Part shown: positions 35,354 to 45,222 of the stretch, piece after piece
How the letters are laid out: every line of letters starts with the position of its first letter
How positions within the stretch are numbered: position 1 is the first letter of the stretch
From: Algihabitans albus
Lineage (GTDB): Bacteria; Pseudomonadota; Alphaproteobacteria; Kiloniellales; DSM-21159
Length of the DNA stretch: 64,000 bases
Direction: 5' to 3'
Assembly: GCF_003572205.1 (NCBI RefSeq)
Contig: NZ_QXNY01000002.1
Location: 310,001-374,000 of the forward strand
The notes under the pieces: generated by a model
Database searches by the model: none
What the model saw: only the letters and a program-made list of their open reading frames with translations
What the model was told of the DNA's origin: nothing
Position numbers and translations under genes: made by a program

Positions 35354-36409
35354 TCACCTGAGAGCGACCGTCGACAGAAGGTGTTCGAGCGCTTCCGCGG
35401 CTTCCAGCGAGTCGAACAGGCTGGGCGCGCGCCGCTGGGCTTCGCCACGGGTGAGGCGCCGGCGCGCCGCATCGGAAAGCGGCGTCGCGGCTTCGGCGAC
35501 CTGCCGCATTTCGGATGGGTCCCCGTTGCAATGCAGGGCGATATCGCAGCCGGCCGTCAGCGCCGCCGCGGTCCGCTCCGACAGATCGCCGCTCAAAGCC
35601 TGCATCGAGAGGTCGTCGGAGACCAGGAGGCCCTCGAAGCCGATGTCGCCCCGAATCACCTCCGCGATCACCGTCGGCGAAACCGTGGCCGCCCGGTCGG
35701 GATCGATCGCACTGTAGATCACATGCGCGGTCATGGCCCAGGGCGCGTCGGCCAGCGCGCGGAAGGGCGCAAAGTCCGTCGCCTCCAACTCGCGTCGCGT
35801 CGCGTCGACCTGCGGCAGCTCGAAATGGCTGTCGACATTGGCTCGTCCGTGTCCGGGGATATGCTTGATCACGGGCACCACGCCACCGGCCAGAAAACCC
35901 TGACAGGCCGCGCGTCCCAGAGTCGCCACACGTGCCGTATCGCCCGAGAAGGCGCGATCCCCGATCACCTTGTGCGTATCTTTCATGGAAAGATCGAGCA
36001 AGGGCGCGCAATCGACTGTTATGCCGAGAGAAAGGAGCTCCTGCGCGAGAAGCCGCGCGTTCAGCTCCACAGCCGCCACGGCCGCTTGTGGATCGCGCTC
36101 GGCCAGGCGGCCGAAGATGCGAGGCGGCGGCGCCTGACGCCAGGTCGGTGGCTTCAAGCGTTGAACGCGGCCCCCTTCCTGGTCGATCAGCACCGGCGCG
36201 TCGGACCGGTCGACGATTGTTCGAAAGGCTTCGGTCAGCGCACGCACCTGATCGGGCGTCTCGACGTTACGCGCGAAGAGAATCAGGCCCAGAGGGTTGG
36301 TTTCGGCAAAGAATTCGGACTCCCATACGCTGAGTTCGAGGCCTGCACAGCCGTAGATCGCCGAGGAAACTGGAGGCATCGCCGGAGCCGGGATCGGAGG
36401 GTCCGCCAC
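35354..36409 (-). CDS. nagZ: Beta-N-acetylhexosaminidase (GH3), NagZ
   Basis: Cytoplasmic glycosidase that removes GlcNAc from anhydro-muropeptides during wall recycling. The 351-residue protein has the GH3 core with GLILFARNVETPDQVRAL, IDQEGGRVQRL, the catalytic-loop motif KHIPGHGRANVDSHFELP and the nucleophile region LLVSDDLSMQAL. The GTG at 36409 lies four bases after the SPOR-protein stop; an ATG at 36379 is an alternative. Together with the SPOR protein upstream it suits a cell-wall role. Confidence 0.93.
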   Translation of the reverse strand: MADPPIPAPAMPPVSSAIYGCAGLELSVWESEFFAETNPLGLILFARNVETPDQVRALTEAFRTIVDRSDAPVLIDQEGGRVQRLKPPTWRQAPPPRIFGRLAERDPQAAVAAVELNARLLAQELLSLGITVDCAPLLDLSMKDTHKVIGDRAFSGDTARVATLGRAACQGFLAGGVVPVIKHIPGHGRANVDSHFELPQVDATRRELEATDFAPFRALADAPWAMTAHVIYSAIDPDRAATVSPTVIAEVIRGDIGFEGLLVSDDLSMQALSGDLSERTAAALTAGCDIALHCNGDPSEMRQVAEAATPLSDAARRRLTRGEAQRRAPSLFDSLEAAEALEHLLSTVALR

Positions 36410-36412
36410 GGG

Positions 36413-37849
36413 TCAGTGCTGCTTGGCCAAGCAGTCGGTTCCCGAACCTTGAAGCAGGCCGCAGAGATCCGTCGCCGTGGCTCGGTTGGGCAGCGGTCCG
36501 GCCTGCAGACGATGGAAGGCACCCTGGCCTTCCACATTGACCGTCTGAACGGCCAGGCTCAGGTTGCTCAGCAGGTCCGGATGTTTCGCCTGAAGCCGCG
36601 CCCATTCCGCATCGACCGCCCCCCGGTCCCGCAGCGCCGCCATTTGAAGTACCCAGTCGCCGCTCTGAACGCTGGCCGGTCCTGACGCAGCCGTCGCCGG
36701 TTCGGTGGCCGGTGCTGCGGCCGGTTCCGGAGACGCGACGGTCGGGTCTGGTGCAGCCTCCTCGGCCGTCGAGGGTTCGGGTACGGGCGGCGCAGGCGGC
36801 GTAAGATCGGTCGACGCGGTTCCAGGCGCCGCAGGGTCTACAGGTGCCGCAGGTGCAGTGGAGTCCGAGGTTTCCGGCTGAGGCGGAACAACGGGTTGTT
36901 CGGCCACTTCGACGGTATCGTCGCTGCCGGGTGCTGCGCTAGCGGGCTGATCGGCGGCGGGAACCGGCGGCGCTTCGGCCGGCGCCTCTGCAACTGACGG
37001 GTCGACGGCCTCGCCGACTTGCGGGGCCGCGGGCGGTTCGGTGGGCAGGTCGCCGACCGCCGTGCCGCCCTCGTCGGTCGCGGGGCTCTGTGGGTCGGTT
37101 GCAGGACTCTGCGGGCTGGCCGCAACCGGTGGGGTTTCCGCCAGCGGCTCTTCCACTGGTTCGGGCGGCTGCGGGCTTTCGGGCGGCGGCAGCAGGCGTT
37201 CCAACTGCCCCTCTTGCGTGTCCGTCGAGTGCGTGTCGCTGCCACGGTCGTTCAGAACCTGGGCATCCTGATGCGGCACTTCCATGCCGCCTGGCTCCTC
37301 CGGCCGCTCCTTGACGTCGTTCAGATCCTGCTCGGCCGTCACGACCGGCAGTTCGCCGGGCGGTACGTCGCCCGTGCCCCAGCTATAGGCATACCAGACG
37401 ATGGCCGCGAAGCCGCCAAGCGCGAGGACCGCGACCAGCAGCGGCAGGACCCGTCCTTTTCGGCGCGCAGGAGGCGCCGCGCCGTCGTCAGTCTCGTCGG
37501 GTATGTAGGAGGTTTGGGCGCCCGGTGGCGCGACAGCGGGACCAAGACGGACACCGGGCGCAGGCGGTGGCACGGCCCCCGGAGACGATGGCGCTCTCGG
37601 CGGAGGATTCGAAGCGGGAGTCCCGGCGGAATAGGGCCGTTGCCCCCCGTCGGCAGGCGACCCCTGCCCGGGATAAGCCGGTCCCGGCCGCGCTGGCCCC
37701 CCTTGCCCAGGCACCGGCTGTCCGGATGCCGGCTGTCCAGACGCCGGTTGCGCCGGTCCGGGTTGAGTTGGCCCAGGTTGAGTCGGCCGGGAGCCAATCG
37801 GTCCGGATCCGGGCGGCCTCGTATAGGGGTTTTGGTCGTCGCTCGCCAT
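36413..37849 (-). CDS. SPOR-domain membrane protein with long proline/alanine-rich linker
   Basis: Predicted bitopic division-site protein of 478 residues. The first about 130 residues are a cytoplasmic, G/P/Q-rich disordered region. One transmembrane helix (VLPLLVAVLALGGFAAIVWY) lies at about 134-153. A low-complexity P/A/E-rich periplasmic spacer follows to about 395, then a C-terminal SPOR domain (WVLQMAALRDRGAVDAEWAR and onward) that binds denuded septal glycan. It lies between argS and nagZ, as in many Alphaproteobacteria. Similar in layout to FtsN-like or DedD-like proteins. Confidence 0.9.
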   Translation of the reverse strand: MASDDQNPYTRPPGSGPIGSRPTQPGPTQPGPAQPASGQPASGQPVPGQGGPARPGPAYPGQGSPADGGQRPYSAGTPASNPPPRAPSSPGAVPPPAPGVRLGPAVAPPGAQTSYIPDETDDGAAPPARRKGRVLPLLVAVLALGGFAAIVWYAYSWGTGDVPPGELPVVTAEQDLNDVKERPEEPGGMEVPHQDAQVLNDRGSDTHSTDTQEGQLERLLPPPESPQPPEPVEEPLAETPPVAASPQSPATDPQSPATDEGGTAVGDLPTEPPAAPQVGEAVDPSVAEAPAEAPPVPAADQPASAAPGSDDTVEVAEQPVVPPQPETSDSTAPAAPVDPAAPGTASTDLTPPAPPVPEPSTAEEAAPDPTVASPEPAAAPATEPATAASGPASVQSGDWVLQMAALRDRGAVDAEWARLQAKHPDLLSNLSLAVQTVNVEGQGAFHRLQAGPLPNRATATDLCGLLQGSGTDCLAKQH

Positions 37850-37863
37850 TCGAGCTGTCTCCC

Positions 37864-39618
37864 TCAGCGCATCTCCGTAACGGGCTCAACCCCCATCACG
37901 GCCAAGCCCGAGGCGATGGTTTCGGCTAACGCCTTGACCAAGGCCAAGCGAGCCGTGGTCACCGCCAAATCGTCCGCAATCAGAAACCGCAGGCGGGCGT
38001 CGTCGTTGCCCTTCGTCCAGAGCGTGTGGAATGCGGCAGCCAAGTCTTGCAGGTAAAACGCAACCCTGTGCGGTTCCGAGGCAGTAGCCGCTTGCTCCAC
38101 AACGCGCGGCCAGTTGGCCATCTGCCTGATTAACGCGAGCTCGGCGGAGTCGGTCAAACGCGCTAAGGAACTGGTTGCCAGGGCCTCGGGCGCGGTCGGG
38201 AGATCGGGAAACTCGGCAGCCGCATGACGCAGCACGGAATGAGCCCGCGCATGGGCATATTGGACATAGAAGACCGGATTGTCGCGTGACTGCTCCAGCA
38301 CTTTTTCCAGGTCGAAATCGAGCTGCGCGTCCGATTTCCGAGTCAGCATGATGAAGCGAACCACATCCTTTCCGACGTCGTCGATCAACTCGCGGAGGGT
38401 GACGAAGCTGCCGGAGCGCTTCGACATCTTCACTTCGACGCCGCCCTTCGAGAGCTTGACCAGCTGACAGAGCACGATTTCCAGTGTCGCCCGCTCCTCC
38501 GTCAGGGCCTTGACGGCGGCTTGCATGCGTTTGACGTAGCCACCGTGATCGGCGCCCCAGACGTCGATCTGGCGGGTGAAGCCGCGCCGGTACTTGTCGA
38601 AGTGGTTCGCCATGTCGTTCGCGAAGTAGGTCCAACTGCCGTCCGACTTCTTCAGCGGCCGGTCGACGTCGTCGCCGAACGAGGTCGCTTTGAAGAGAGT
38701 CTGCGGGCGTGGTTCCCAGTCTTCCGGCGTCTTGCCTTTGGGCGGCTCCAGAACGCCGACGTAGAGGAGGTCGCGCCCTTCCAGGCTGGCGAAGACCCGC
38801 TCCACCGCGCCGGCTTCGACCAGACTCCTCTCGGAAGTGAAGACCGACTGGTCGACCCCCAGAGCATGCAGATCATCCTTGATGACGCGCATCAGGACCT
38901 CGATGGCGAAGCGGCGTACCTCGGGCAGCCAGGCTGTTTCCGGCTGGTTCAGCCACGTATTGCCGTCGCGTTCGGCGAGCGCGCGGCCGACGTCACGCAT
39001 GTAGGCGCCCGGATAGAGGCCTGCGGGGATTTCGCCGATCGTCTCGCCCAGGGCTTCGCGGTAGCGCAGATGCGCCGTCCGGGCCAGGGTATCCACCTGA
39101 CCGCCCGCATCGTTGATGTAGTATTCGCGGGTGACGTCGAAGCCTGCCTTCTCCAGCAAGCCGGCCAGGGCGTCGCCAACCACGGCGCCCCTCGCGTGCC
39201 CGACCGTCAGGGGACCTGTGGGATTTGCGGAGACGTACTCGACGTTGACCTTGCGGCCAGCGCCGAGGTCGGAGCGGCCGTAGTCCCTGCCCGCCCTTAG
39301 AATGTCGCCGAGATGGTCATACCAGAAGGCATTGGTCAGGCGCAGATTGATGAAGCCGGGTCCGGCCACCGCAACGGCCTCAACGGCTTCGGCGCCACGC
39401 AGCTGCTCGGCGAGCTGTTCGGCGAGATCCCGGGGTTTCACGCCGGTTTGTTTGGCCAGGACCATGGCGGCATTGGTCGAAAGATCGCCGTGGCTGGGAT
39501 CGCGCGGCGGCTCGACGGTGACCCGCGAGGCATCTAACCCGCCGGGTAGCGTTCCCGCCGCCGCCAAAGATTTAAGTTTTATCTCGACAATGCCGAAGAA
39601 GTGGTTGAAAATGTTCAT
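37864..39618 (-). CDS. argS: Arginyl-tRNA synthetase
   Basis: Class I synthetase charging tRNA-Arg. I start at the ATG at 39618 ([20 protein letters not shown]), the typical ArgRS N-terminus; an upstream ATG at 39651 would overlap the dNTPase gene. From there it has 584 residues. The HIGH region is [20 protein letters not shown], a KMSK loop is present in [13 protein letters not shown], and the C-terminal DALR anticodon-binding domain ends in [13 protein letters not shown]. No strong Shine-Dalgarno is seen; translation may depend on coupling to the gene upstream. Confidence 0.95.
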   Translation of the reverse strand: MNIFNHFFGIVEIKLKSLAAAGTLPGGLDASRVTVEPPRDPSHGDLSTNAAMVLAKQTGVKPRDLAEQLAEQLRGAEAVEAVAVAGPGFINLRLTNAFWYDHLGDILRAGRDYGRSDLGAGRKVNVEYVSANPTGPLTVGHARGAVVGDALAGLLEKAGFDVTREYYINDAGGQVDTLARTAHLRYREALGETIGEIPAGLYPGAYMRDVGRALAERDGNTWLNQPETAWLPEVRRFAIEVLMRVIKDDLHALGVDQSVFTSERSLVEAGAVERVFASLEGRDLLYVGVLEPPKGKTPEDWEPRPQTLFKATSFGDDVDRPLKKSDGSWTYFANDMANHFDKYRRGFTRQIDVWGADHGGYVKRMQAAVKALTEERATLEIVLCQLVKLSKGGVEVKMSKRSGSFVTLRELIDDVGKDVVRFIMLTRKSDAQLDFDLEKVLEQSRDNPVFYVQYAHARAHSVLRHAAAEFPDLPTAPEALATSSLARLTDSAELALIRQMANWPRVVEQAATASEPHRVAFYLQDLAAAFHTLWTKGNDDARLRFLIADDLAVTTARLALVKALAETIASGLAVMGVEPVTEMR

Positions 39619-39637
39619 ATTTCGATGTGCTTGTTGC

Positions 39638-40807
39638 TTAGAATCGAACATAGGGGTCGAAGACCTTCCGATGGGCCTCCAAGGCGTAGCGGTCGGTCAT
39701 GCCCGCGATGTAGTCGGCGACGATCCGCGCGCGCGGGGCCGGTCCCTCCGCCGTCTCGGCACGCTGCCGCCATTCCGCCGGCAGTGTGTTGGGCTGGTCC
39801 ATGTAAAGCTCGAACAGTTCCGAGACGACCCGCCGCGCCTTCAAGGTCTGGCGGTTGACCAGGTAGTGCCGATACATCCGGGTGAACAGGAAGTCCCGCA
39901 GGACGCGGTCGTTCTGGCGCATGGTCTCGGAAAAGGCAACCATCGCGCGGTCGGCGGTCCGGATGTCGTCGGCTGTCTTCGGCGCGTTTTCCGTCAGCCG
40001 CAGCCGAGTCTCGCCCAGCAGGTCCTCGACCATCAGGTTAATCAAGCGCCGAATCGTCTCGTGGATCCAGCGCGGCAGCTCCAGCCGCGGATAGAGGGCC
40101 TGGACCTCCTCGAAGACCGGTCCGACCAGCGGCAGTTCCATCAAGTCGTCGATGGTGAAGAGGCCGGCGCGCAGGCCGTCGTCGATATCGTGGTTGTTGT
40201 AGGCGATGTCGTCCGCCAGGGCCGCCACCTGCGCCTCGGCGCTTGGCCAGCCGTTCAGCTCCAGATCCCAGTCCTCGCAGAAGGTCGCGAGATGGGGCCG
40301 CGGCTCGGCCAAGGGGCCATTGTGCTTCACCGCGCCTTCGAGGGTTTCCCAGGTCAGGTTGAGCCCGTCGAAGTCGGCATAGCGAGCCTCCAGTTCGGTC
40401 AGAATGCGGAAGGTCTGTTCGTTGTGATCGAAGCCGCCATGGATCTGCATGGCGCCGTCCAGCGCGTCCTCGCCGGCGTGACCGAAGGGCGTATGACCGA
40501 GGTCGTGGGCCAGCGCGACCGCCTCGGCGAGGTCCTCGTTCAGGCCCAGCTGGCGGGAGATCGAGCGGGCGATCTGGGCGACCTCCAGCGAGTGGGTCAG
40601 TCGGGTTCGGTAGTAGTCGCCCTCGTGATAGACGAAAACTTGGGTCTTGTACTGAAGCTTCCGGAAGGCGCCGGAATGCACGATGCGGTCCCGGTCGCGC
40701 TGGAAGGCCGTGCGGGTCGGACTCTCCGGTTCCGCCAGACGCCGGCCGCGCGTCTTGGCCGGGTCGCAGGCATAGGGTGCGGGGGGACGCGGCTCCGGGT
40801 GGGTCAT
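39638..40807 (-). CDS. Deoxyguanosinetriphosphate triphosphohydrolase-like HD protein
   Basis: HD-domain dNTPase of 389 residues, releasing tripolyphosphate from dNTPs. Metal-site residues are visible as [17 protein letters not shown], then [19 protein letters not shown] with the HD pair, and later [15 protein letters not shown]. The length and the N-terminal [17 protein letters not shown] fit the dGTPase-like subfamily usual in Alphaproteobacteria. It precedes argS with a 19-base gap and is divergent from erpA. Confidence 0.93.
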   Translation of the reverse strand: MTHPEPRPPAPYACDPAKTRGRRLAEPESPTRTAFQRDRDRIVHSGAFRKLQYKTQVFVYHEGDYYRTRLTHSLEVAQIARSISRQLGLNEDLAEAVALAHDLGHTPFGHAGEDALDGAMQIHGGFDHNEQTFRILTELEARYADFDGLNLTWETLEGAVKHNGPLAEPRPHLATFCEDWDLELNGWPSAEAQVAALADDIAYNNHDIDDGLRAGLFTIDDLMELPLVGPVFEEVQALYPRLELPRWIHETIRRLINLMVEDLLGETRLRLTENAPKTADDIRTADRAMVAFSETMRQNDRVLRDFLFTRMYRHYLVNRQTLKARRVVSELFELYMDQPNTLPAEWRQRAETAEGPAPRARIVADYIAGMTDRYALEAHRKVFDPYVRF

Positions 40808-40992
40808 GGCCGCAAGCCCTACCCCACCCGCCGTGCCGCGGCAATCGCCGCTGTGCCTCGGAGGCCGGCTCCGATGCCTGGCCCCCGATAGCCGGTTCCA
40901 GGTCCGGTTCCCTGGCCGACTGACCGGTACGTCTTAACAGGGCGCCGAAGATGGACTACATGTAGGCATCCACTTTCGTCGGAGACCGAATC

Positions 40993-41343
40993 ATGCCTGA
41001 TAGCGCGCCTCTTCGAGCCTTTTCGCTGAGCGAGAACGCCGCAAAGCGAATCATCGCTCTGGCCGAGCACGAGCAGAGCGGGACCATGCTGCGCGTGTCG
41101 GTCTCCGGTGGCGGTTGCTCTGGCTTTCAGTACGGCTTCGATTTCGATACGCAGGTCGAGGAAGACGACAAGGTGTTCGAGCGGGACGGCGCCCGGGTGG
41201 TGATCGACGAAACCTCCCTGGAACTGCTGACCGGGAGCCAGATCGATTTCGTCGAGGATCTCATGGGCAGCTACTTCAAGATCGAAAATCCGCAGGCCGA
41301 ATCGGCTTGCGGCTGCGGTTCTTCCTTCTCGATCGCTCTCTAG
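40993..41343 (+). CDS. erpA: Iron-sulfur cluster insertion protein ErpA
   Basis: A-type Fe-S carrier that delivers clusters to apoproteins. The 116-residue protein has the three ligand cysteines at Cys42 (GGGCSGF), Cys106 and Cys108 (ACGCGSSF). CGGAG lies upstream of the ATG. An inverted CTACATGTAG sits at 40956-40965 in the divergent region; whether it is a regulator site is unknown. A clear terminator follows at 41385-41415. Confidence 0.95.
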   Translation: MPDSAPLRAFSLSENAAKRIIALAEHEQSGTMLRVSVSGGGCSGFQYGFDFDTQVEEDDKVFERDGARVVIDETSLELLTGSQIDFVEDLMGSYFKIENPQAESACGCGSSFSIAL

Positions 41344-41384
41344 CGACTCAGATCGCGCTCACGGCGGGTCAGCAAGCCTGCTAG

Positions 41385-41415
41385 AACGGCTCCGGCAGCT
41401 TTCGGGGCCGTTTTT
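41385..41415 (+). terminator. Rho-independent terminator after erpA
   Basis: AACGGCTCC (41385-41393) pairs with GGGGCCGTT (41404-41412) around a ten-base loop, with one G-T pair, and runs into TTTTT at 41411-41415. It lies 42 bases after the erpA stop and 48 bases before the xthA start. Confidence 0.85.
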
Positions 41416-41462
41416 CTTTGCCTTCCAACCCGCCGGACAGCCGCAGGAGAAAACCCGGACTC

Positions 41463-42239
41463 ATGGTCAAGATCGCCAGTTGGAACGTGAATTCCATCAA
41501 GACGCGCCTACCGAACGTGCTGGACTGGCTGGATAGCGCCGCCCCCGATGTGCTGCTGCTGCAGGAACTGAAGTGCCAGACCGGCGATTTTCCGGAGATG
41601 GAGTTCACGGCGCGCGGCTATAAGGCGCTGGCCGTCGGGCAGAAGAGCTACAACGGCGTCGCGATCCTCTCCCGCGATGCGATCGAGGATCCGCTGGAGG
41701 CTTTGCCCGGCGATCCGAAGGACGAACAGGCACGCTATCTGGAAGTCACGACCTGCGGGCTGCGCGTCGCCTCGATCTACCTGCCGAACGGCAATCCGTT
41801 GGGAACGGAGAAATTCGGTTACAAGCTCGATTGGATGCAGCGCCTGACGACCCATGCGCGCAGTCTGCTGCTCGAAGACCGGCCGGTCGTTCTGGGAGGC
41901 GACTACAACGTAATCCCCGAGCCGCTCGACTGCCACGACCCCGCGGCCTGGCGCGGCGACGCGCTGTTTCAGCCGGAAAGCCGCGCCGCCTTCCGGGGGC
42001 TGCTGCATCTCGGCTATTTCGAGGCCTATCGCGTCCTGCAGGGTGCGCGGGCCGGTGCCTATACCTTCTGGGACTATCAGGGTGGCGCCTGGCAGGCCGA
42101 CGAAGGGATCCGGATCGATCACCTGCTGCTCAGCGCGCAGGCGGCCGACCGGCTGGAGGCCTGCGATATCGACCGCACGCCCCGCGGCAGGGAGCGGCCG
42201 AGCGACCATACCCCGATCTGGTGCAGTCTCACAGAGTGA
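41463..42239 (+). CDS. xthA: Exodeoxyribonuclease III
   Basis: AP endonuclease and 3'-5' exonuclease of base-excision repair. I use the ATG at 41463, which starts MVKIASWNVNSIKTRLPNVL; 15 upstream in-frame codons look spurious. The 258 residues show the EEP-fold motifs LLLQELKCQTGDFP (metal-binding Glu), NGVAILSR, VLGGDYNVIPEPLDCHDP, RIDHLLLS and the C-terminal SDHTPIW. It lies 11 bases before the rhomboid gene, suggesting one transcript. Confidence 0.95.
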   Translation: MVKIASWNVNSIKTRLPNVLDWLDSAAPDVLLLQELKCQTGDFPEMEFTARGYKALAVGQKSYNGVAILSRDAIEDPLEALPGDPKDEQARYLEVTTCGLRVASIYLPNGNPLGTEKFGYKLDWMQRLTTHARSLLLEDRPVVLGGDYNVIPEPLDCHDPAAWRGDALFQPESRAAFRGLLHLGYFEAYRVLQGARAGAYTFWDYQGGAWQADEGIRIDHLLLSAQAADRLEACDIDRTPRGRERPSDHTPIWCSLTE

Positions 42240-42249
42240 CGGTCCGGCG

Positions 42250-43140
42250 ATGCCCTTCCTGCCGATCTACGACAACAATCCCAGGATCCATATCTCGCGC
42301 CCCTACGTCGTCTGGAGCCTCATCGCGCTCAACGTCCTGGGCTTCGTTTGGCAGATATCCGGCGGCGACAGCGGGTTTCAGACCGTCGTCTATCGCTATG
42401 GCTTCATTCCGGCGGTTTTCGGTGGCGGCGCCGAACTGCCGGCCTCGTTCGGCGCGGCCCCCTCGCTGCTGACCCTGGTCAGCAGTCAGTTCCTGCATGG
42501 CGACCTCTTCCACCTCGTCTTCAACATGCTTTTCCTTTGGGTCTTCGGCGACAACATCGAGGATGCGCTGGGACACGGGAAGTTTCTCGTCTTCTATCTG
42601 CTCAGCGGTGTCGTCGCGGCCCTCGCGCACTTCGGCTTCAACCTCGGGTCGGAGGTGCCGGTGATCGGCGCGTCGGGCGCGATTTCCGGTGTGCTGGGCG
42701 CCTATCTGCTGCTCTATCCGCGCGCCTGGGTCCTGACGCCGGTGGCTTTCATGCCGCTGATGTTGCCGGCCGGCCTGATGCTGCTCTTCTGGTTCGGCAT
42801 GCAACTCCTGAACGTCTTCGAAGGCGACGCTTCAAGCAATGTCGCCTGGTGGGCTCATATCGGCGGATTCGTCGTCGGCCTGGCTTTGGTCGGGCCCATG
42901 AAGCGGCCGATGGTACCGCTCTTCGGCGGGCATCGGCCGCCGAAGAGCCTGCGGGTCGACAGTGCAGCCGCCCGTCGTCGGCGCCGGCCGGAGCCCGCCC
43001 GAAACCAAGACGCGCCTGATTCGCAGAACGCGCCCGGCTCTCGGGAGACGTCGGATCGGGACCCCTGGGCCGGCAAGGGGCCGTGGAACCGAAAGGCGGG
43101 CAAGCCGCCCCCCTCCGGACGAAAAGGCCCCTGGGGGTAG
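42250..43140 (+). CDS. Rhomboid-family intramembrane serine protease
   Basis: Inner-membrane protease of 296 residues with six predicted helices. The catalytic dyad is Ser142 in GASG and His203 in AWWAHIGGF. HGDLFHLVFNMLFLWVFG near 83-100 is the conserved L1 region. After the last helix (about residue 212) comes a tail of about 85 residues, basic and proline-rich with no recognisable domain. Start is the ATG at 42250. Substrates are unknown. Confidence 0.92.
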   Translation: MPFLPIYDNNPRIHISRPYVVWSLIALNVLGFVWQISGGDSGFQTVVYRYGFIPAVFGGGAELPASFGAAPSLLTLVSSQFLHGDLFHLVFNMLFLWVFGDNIEDALGHGKFLVFYLLSGVVAALAHFGFNLGSEVPVIGASGAISGVLGAYLLLYPRAWVLTPVAFMPLMLPAGLMLLFWFGMQLLNVFEGDASSNVAWWAHIGGFVVGLALVGPMKRPMVPLFGGHRPPKSLRVDSAAARRRRRPEPARNQDAPDSQNAPGSRETSDRDPWAGKGPWNRKAGKPPPSGRKGPWG

Positions 43141-43153
43141 CCGTACTGCGCTT

Positions 43154-44668
43154 TCAGCCGCGATGGGCGGCTTGAGTCGGCCCCATCGGCATCAGACGGA
43201 TATCGGGCCGCAGGTTGCCGTAGGTCAGCGCCAGATGGTCGACCGGATTGGGGCCCGGTGCCGCCGCCACGATCACCTCGCTGGCGATCGGCTGGAAGTC
43301 CGCCCTGAAGTGAACCGAGGACTTGAGCGCCAGGATCCGCTTGGCCTCCGGTTCCACACCGACATGGCGGAACATGTCGCGGTCGGCGGCCTGTGCCTTC
43401 TTGCAACCGACCACCACCTCCACGCCGCCGATCTCCAACAGGGCCATGGGACCGAGCCGCATGCGCGCGCCGCGATAGAAGGGGCCGGTGCAGGTGAAGA
43501 CCCCGTCTCCGACTCGCTTGACCCTGTAGGTGCCGCTGAGCGGCCGATGGCCTGGCAGGCCCGAATGCGACCCCAGTTCCAGCTGCAGTTCGGCCCCCTC
43601 GCCGGCTTCGGCGGCCCGTTTCGCATTGGCCGGGTCGAACAGCACGCCGATCACGGCGTCAGGCACGCGCTGGCGGACCAACTCCGCCAGCAGTCCAACG
43701 GTATCGCCGTTGCCGCCGGCGCCGGGGTTGTCCTGAGTGTCCGCAATGACCACTGGCCCGTCGCCCTTAGCCGAGCGTTCCACGGCATAGGTCACGGCTT
43801 GGTCTGCCGGGAGAATACGTCCGGCGAAGGCGGTTTCCTGGCCGGCGACGCTCTCGTAAAGGGTATCGGCGGCCTGCCCCGCCGCCTCCGCGCTCTCGCC
43901 ATAGGCCACGACGCTCGGGCCGGCATGGTGAATGTCCGCTGGCGAGAAGCCGCAGGCAAAGGAGAGCGTGGCGACGCCGCCGCCCTCCAGCTCCGGAATC
44001 TGCCCGTAAAGGCTGTCGGCCGGTTCGATCAGCGTACAGCCGCTGGTCAGCGGGATCAGGAAGGGAAGCTGCCGGTAGGCCTTGTAGCGTGGCCCCCGCC
44101 CCGGCCCGGCATCCATCAGGCGATGCAGCAGGCGCAGCGCCCGTGCGCCGGTCTCTGCCATATCGACGTGAGGGTAGGTCCGGTAGATTACCAGACCGTC
44201 AGAGAGATCAACCATTTCCGGCGTAACGTTGGCATGCAGGTCGAGGCTGACGACGATCGGCAGCTCCGGGCCGACCCGGTCGCGTAGGCGGCGCAGCAAC
44301 TCACCTTCCCCGTCCTGGTGGGCTTCGGTGACCATGGCGCCATGAAGATCCAGATAGATGCCGTCAAGGCCGCGCTGCGCCTCCAGGTCTTCGAAGATCT
44401 GACTGGCGATCCGCTCATAGGCGTCGCGCGTGACGCGGTCCGATGGAGTTGCCGCAGCCCAGGATAGCGGTTCGACCTGATGCCCCAGGCTGCGGGCTTC
44501 CTCGATGGCGCCCGCCGCCGGCAGGTTCATGCCGGAGAGCGCTTGCAGCATGGCCGCTCCGCGCGACAACGGCGGCCAGGCGCCGCCCGAGGCAAAGGCA
44601 TCGTAATCGGCCTTGGCGGGCGCGAAAGTGTTGGTCTCGTGCTGGAAGCCGGCGATGGCGATCTTCAT
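43154..44668 (-). CDS. M81-family metallopeptidase (MlrC-like)
   Basis: A 504-residue protein of the MlrC family, named after the microcystin-degradation protein. The N-terminal FQHETNTFAPAKADY, IYLDLHGAMVTEAH, SLDLHANVTPEMV and YRTYPHVDMAETG carry the conserved D/H metal-site residues, and GGNGDTVGLL begins the C-terminal domain. GAGGAG precedes the ATG. It is a single gene convergent with the rhomboid gene (13-base gap). Family members act on small peptides or amide compounds; the natural substrate is unknown. Confidence 0.9.
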   Translation of the reverse strand: MKIAIAGFQHETNTFAPAKADYDAFASGGAWPPLSRGAAMLQALSGMNLPAAGAIEEARSLGHQVEPLSWAAATPSDRVTRDAYERIASQIFEDLEAQRGLDGIYLDLHGAMVTEAHQDGEGELLRRLRDRVGPELPIVVSLDLHANVTPEMVDLSDGLVIYRTYPHVDMAETGARALRLLHRLMDAGPGRGPRYKAYRQLPFLIPLTSGCTLIEPADSLYGQIPELEGGGVATLSFACGFSPADIHHAGPSVVAYGESAEAAGQAADTLYESVAGQETAFAGRILPADQAVTYAVERSAKGDGPVVIADTQDNPGAGGNGDTVGLLAELVRQRVPDAVIGVLFDPANAKRAAEAGEGAELQLELGSHSGLPGHRPLSGTYRVKRVGDGVFTCTGPFYRGARMRLGPMALLEIGGVEVVVGCKKAQAADRDMFRHVGVEPEAKRILALKSSVHFRADFQPIASEVIVAAAPGPNPVDHLALTYGNLRPDIRLMPMGPTQAAHRG

Positions 44669-44783
44669 GTCGCTCTCCTCAATGGGCTTAGGGGGCGCCT
44701 GGGAAGGTCGTCGTACAGCGCCGCTTCGGAATATTCGGGGAGGTGTCGGAGCGGAATCCTGCGGGACAGCGCCGATGCGGTCG

Positions 44784-45158
44784 TCATCGCCCTACCTGGC
44801 TTTCCGGCGTTTCCAATTCCTCGAGGCCGCGCTCGCGACCGTCCCGTCTGACCCGCCGCAGGTCCAGCTTCTCTTTCCAGATGAAGTAGAGGTTGCGGCT
44901 GTAGATCGTCACGCCGGCACACTGACCGAGGATGATGACGGGGTCGGCGCGATGAATGCCATAGGCCAGAACGATCGCGCCCCCGGCAATGGAGAAGTAC
45001 CAGAAGACCTCCGGCACGACGCTGCGGCGGGCGCGTTCGGTGGCGATCCATTGCATCAGGAACCGCATGAAGAACATCGACTGCCCGGTCAGGCCGATCG
45101 CCAGCCAGGTTGCCTCGATGCTGGTCAGCTGGCTCCACCAAGCCGCTAGTCCGTCCAC
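44784..45158 (-). CDS. LAB_N (lipid A biosynthesis N-terminal) domain membrane protein
   Basis: A 124-residue membrane protein with three hydrophobic helices. The family signature is WLAIGLTGQSMFFMRFLMQW followed by ATERARRSVVPEVFWYFSIA and a closing YSRNLYFIWKEK. This domain also occurs at the N-terminus of some LpxB proteins, but here it is free-standing. It lies 64 bases downstream of a GT2 glycosyltransferase, a pairing common in Alphaproteobacteria that suggests lipid-linked sugar transfer at the envelope. Start is a GTG. Confidence 0.87.
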   Translation of the reverse strand: MDGLAAWWSQLTSIEATWLAIGLTGQSMFFMRFLMQWIATERARRSVVPEVFWYFSIAGGAIVLAYGIHRADPVIILGQCAGVTIYSRNLYFIWKEKLDLRRVRRDGRERGLEELETPESQVGR

Positions 45159-45222
45159 TGTGCAGTCATCCCTCTGTCAAAACCGGCGGATGCAGATCGC
45201 TCCAGCCGATAGGTGAGACCGA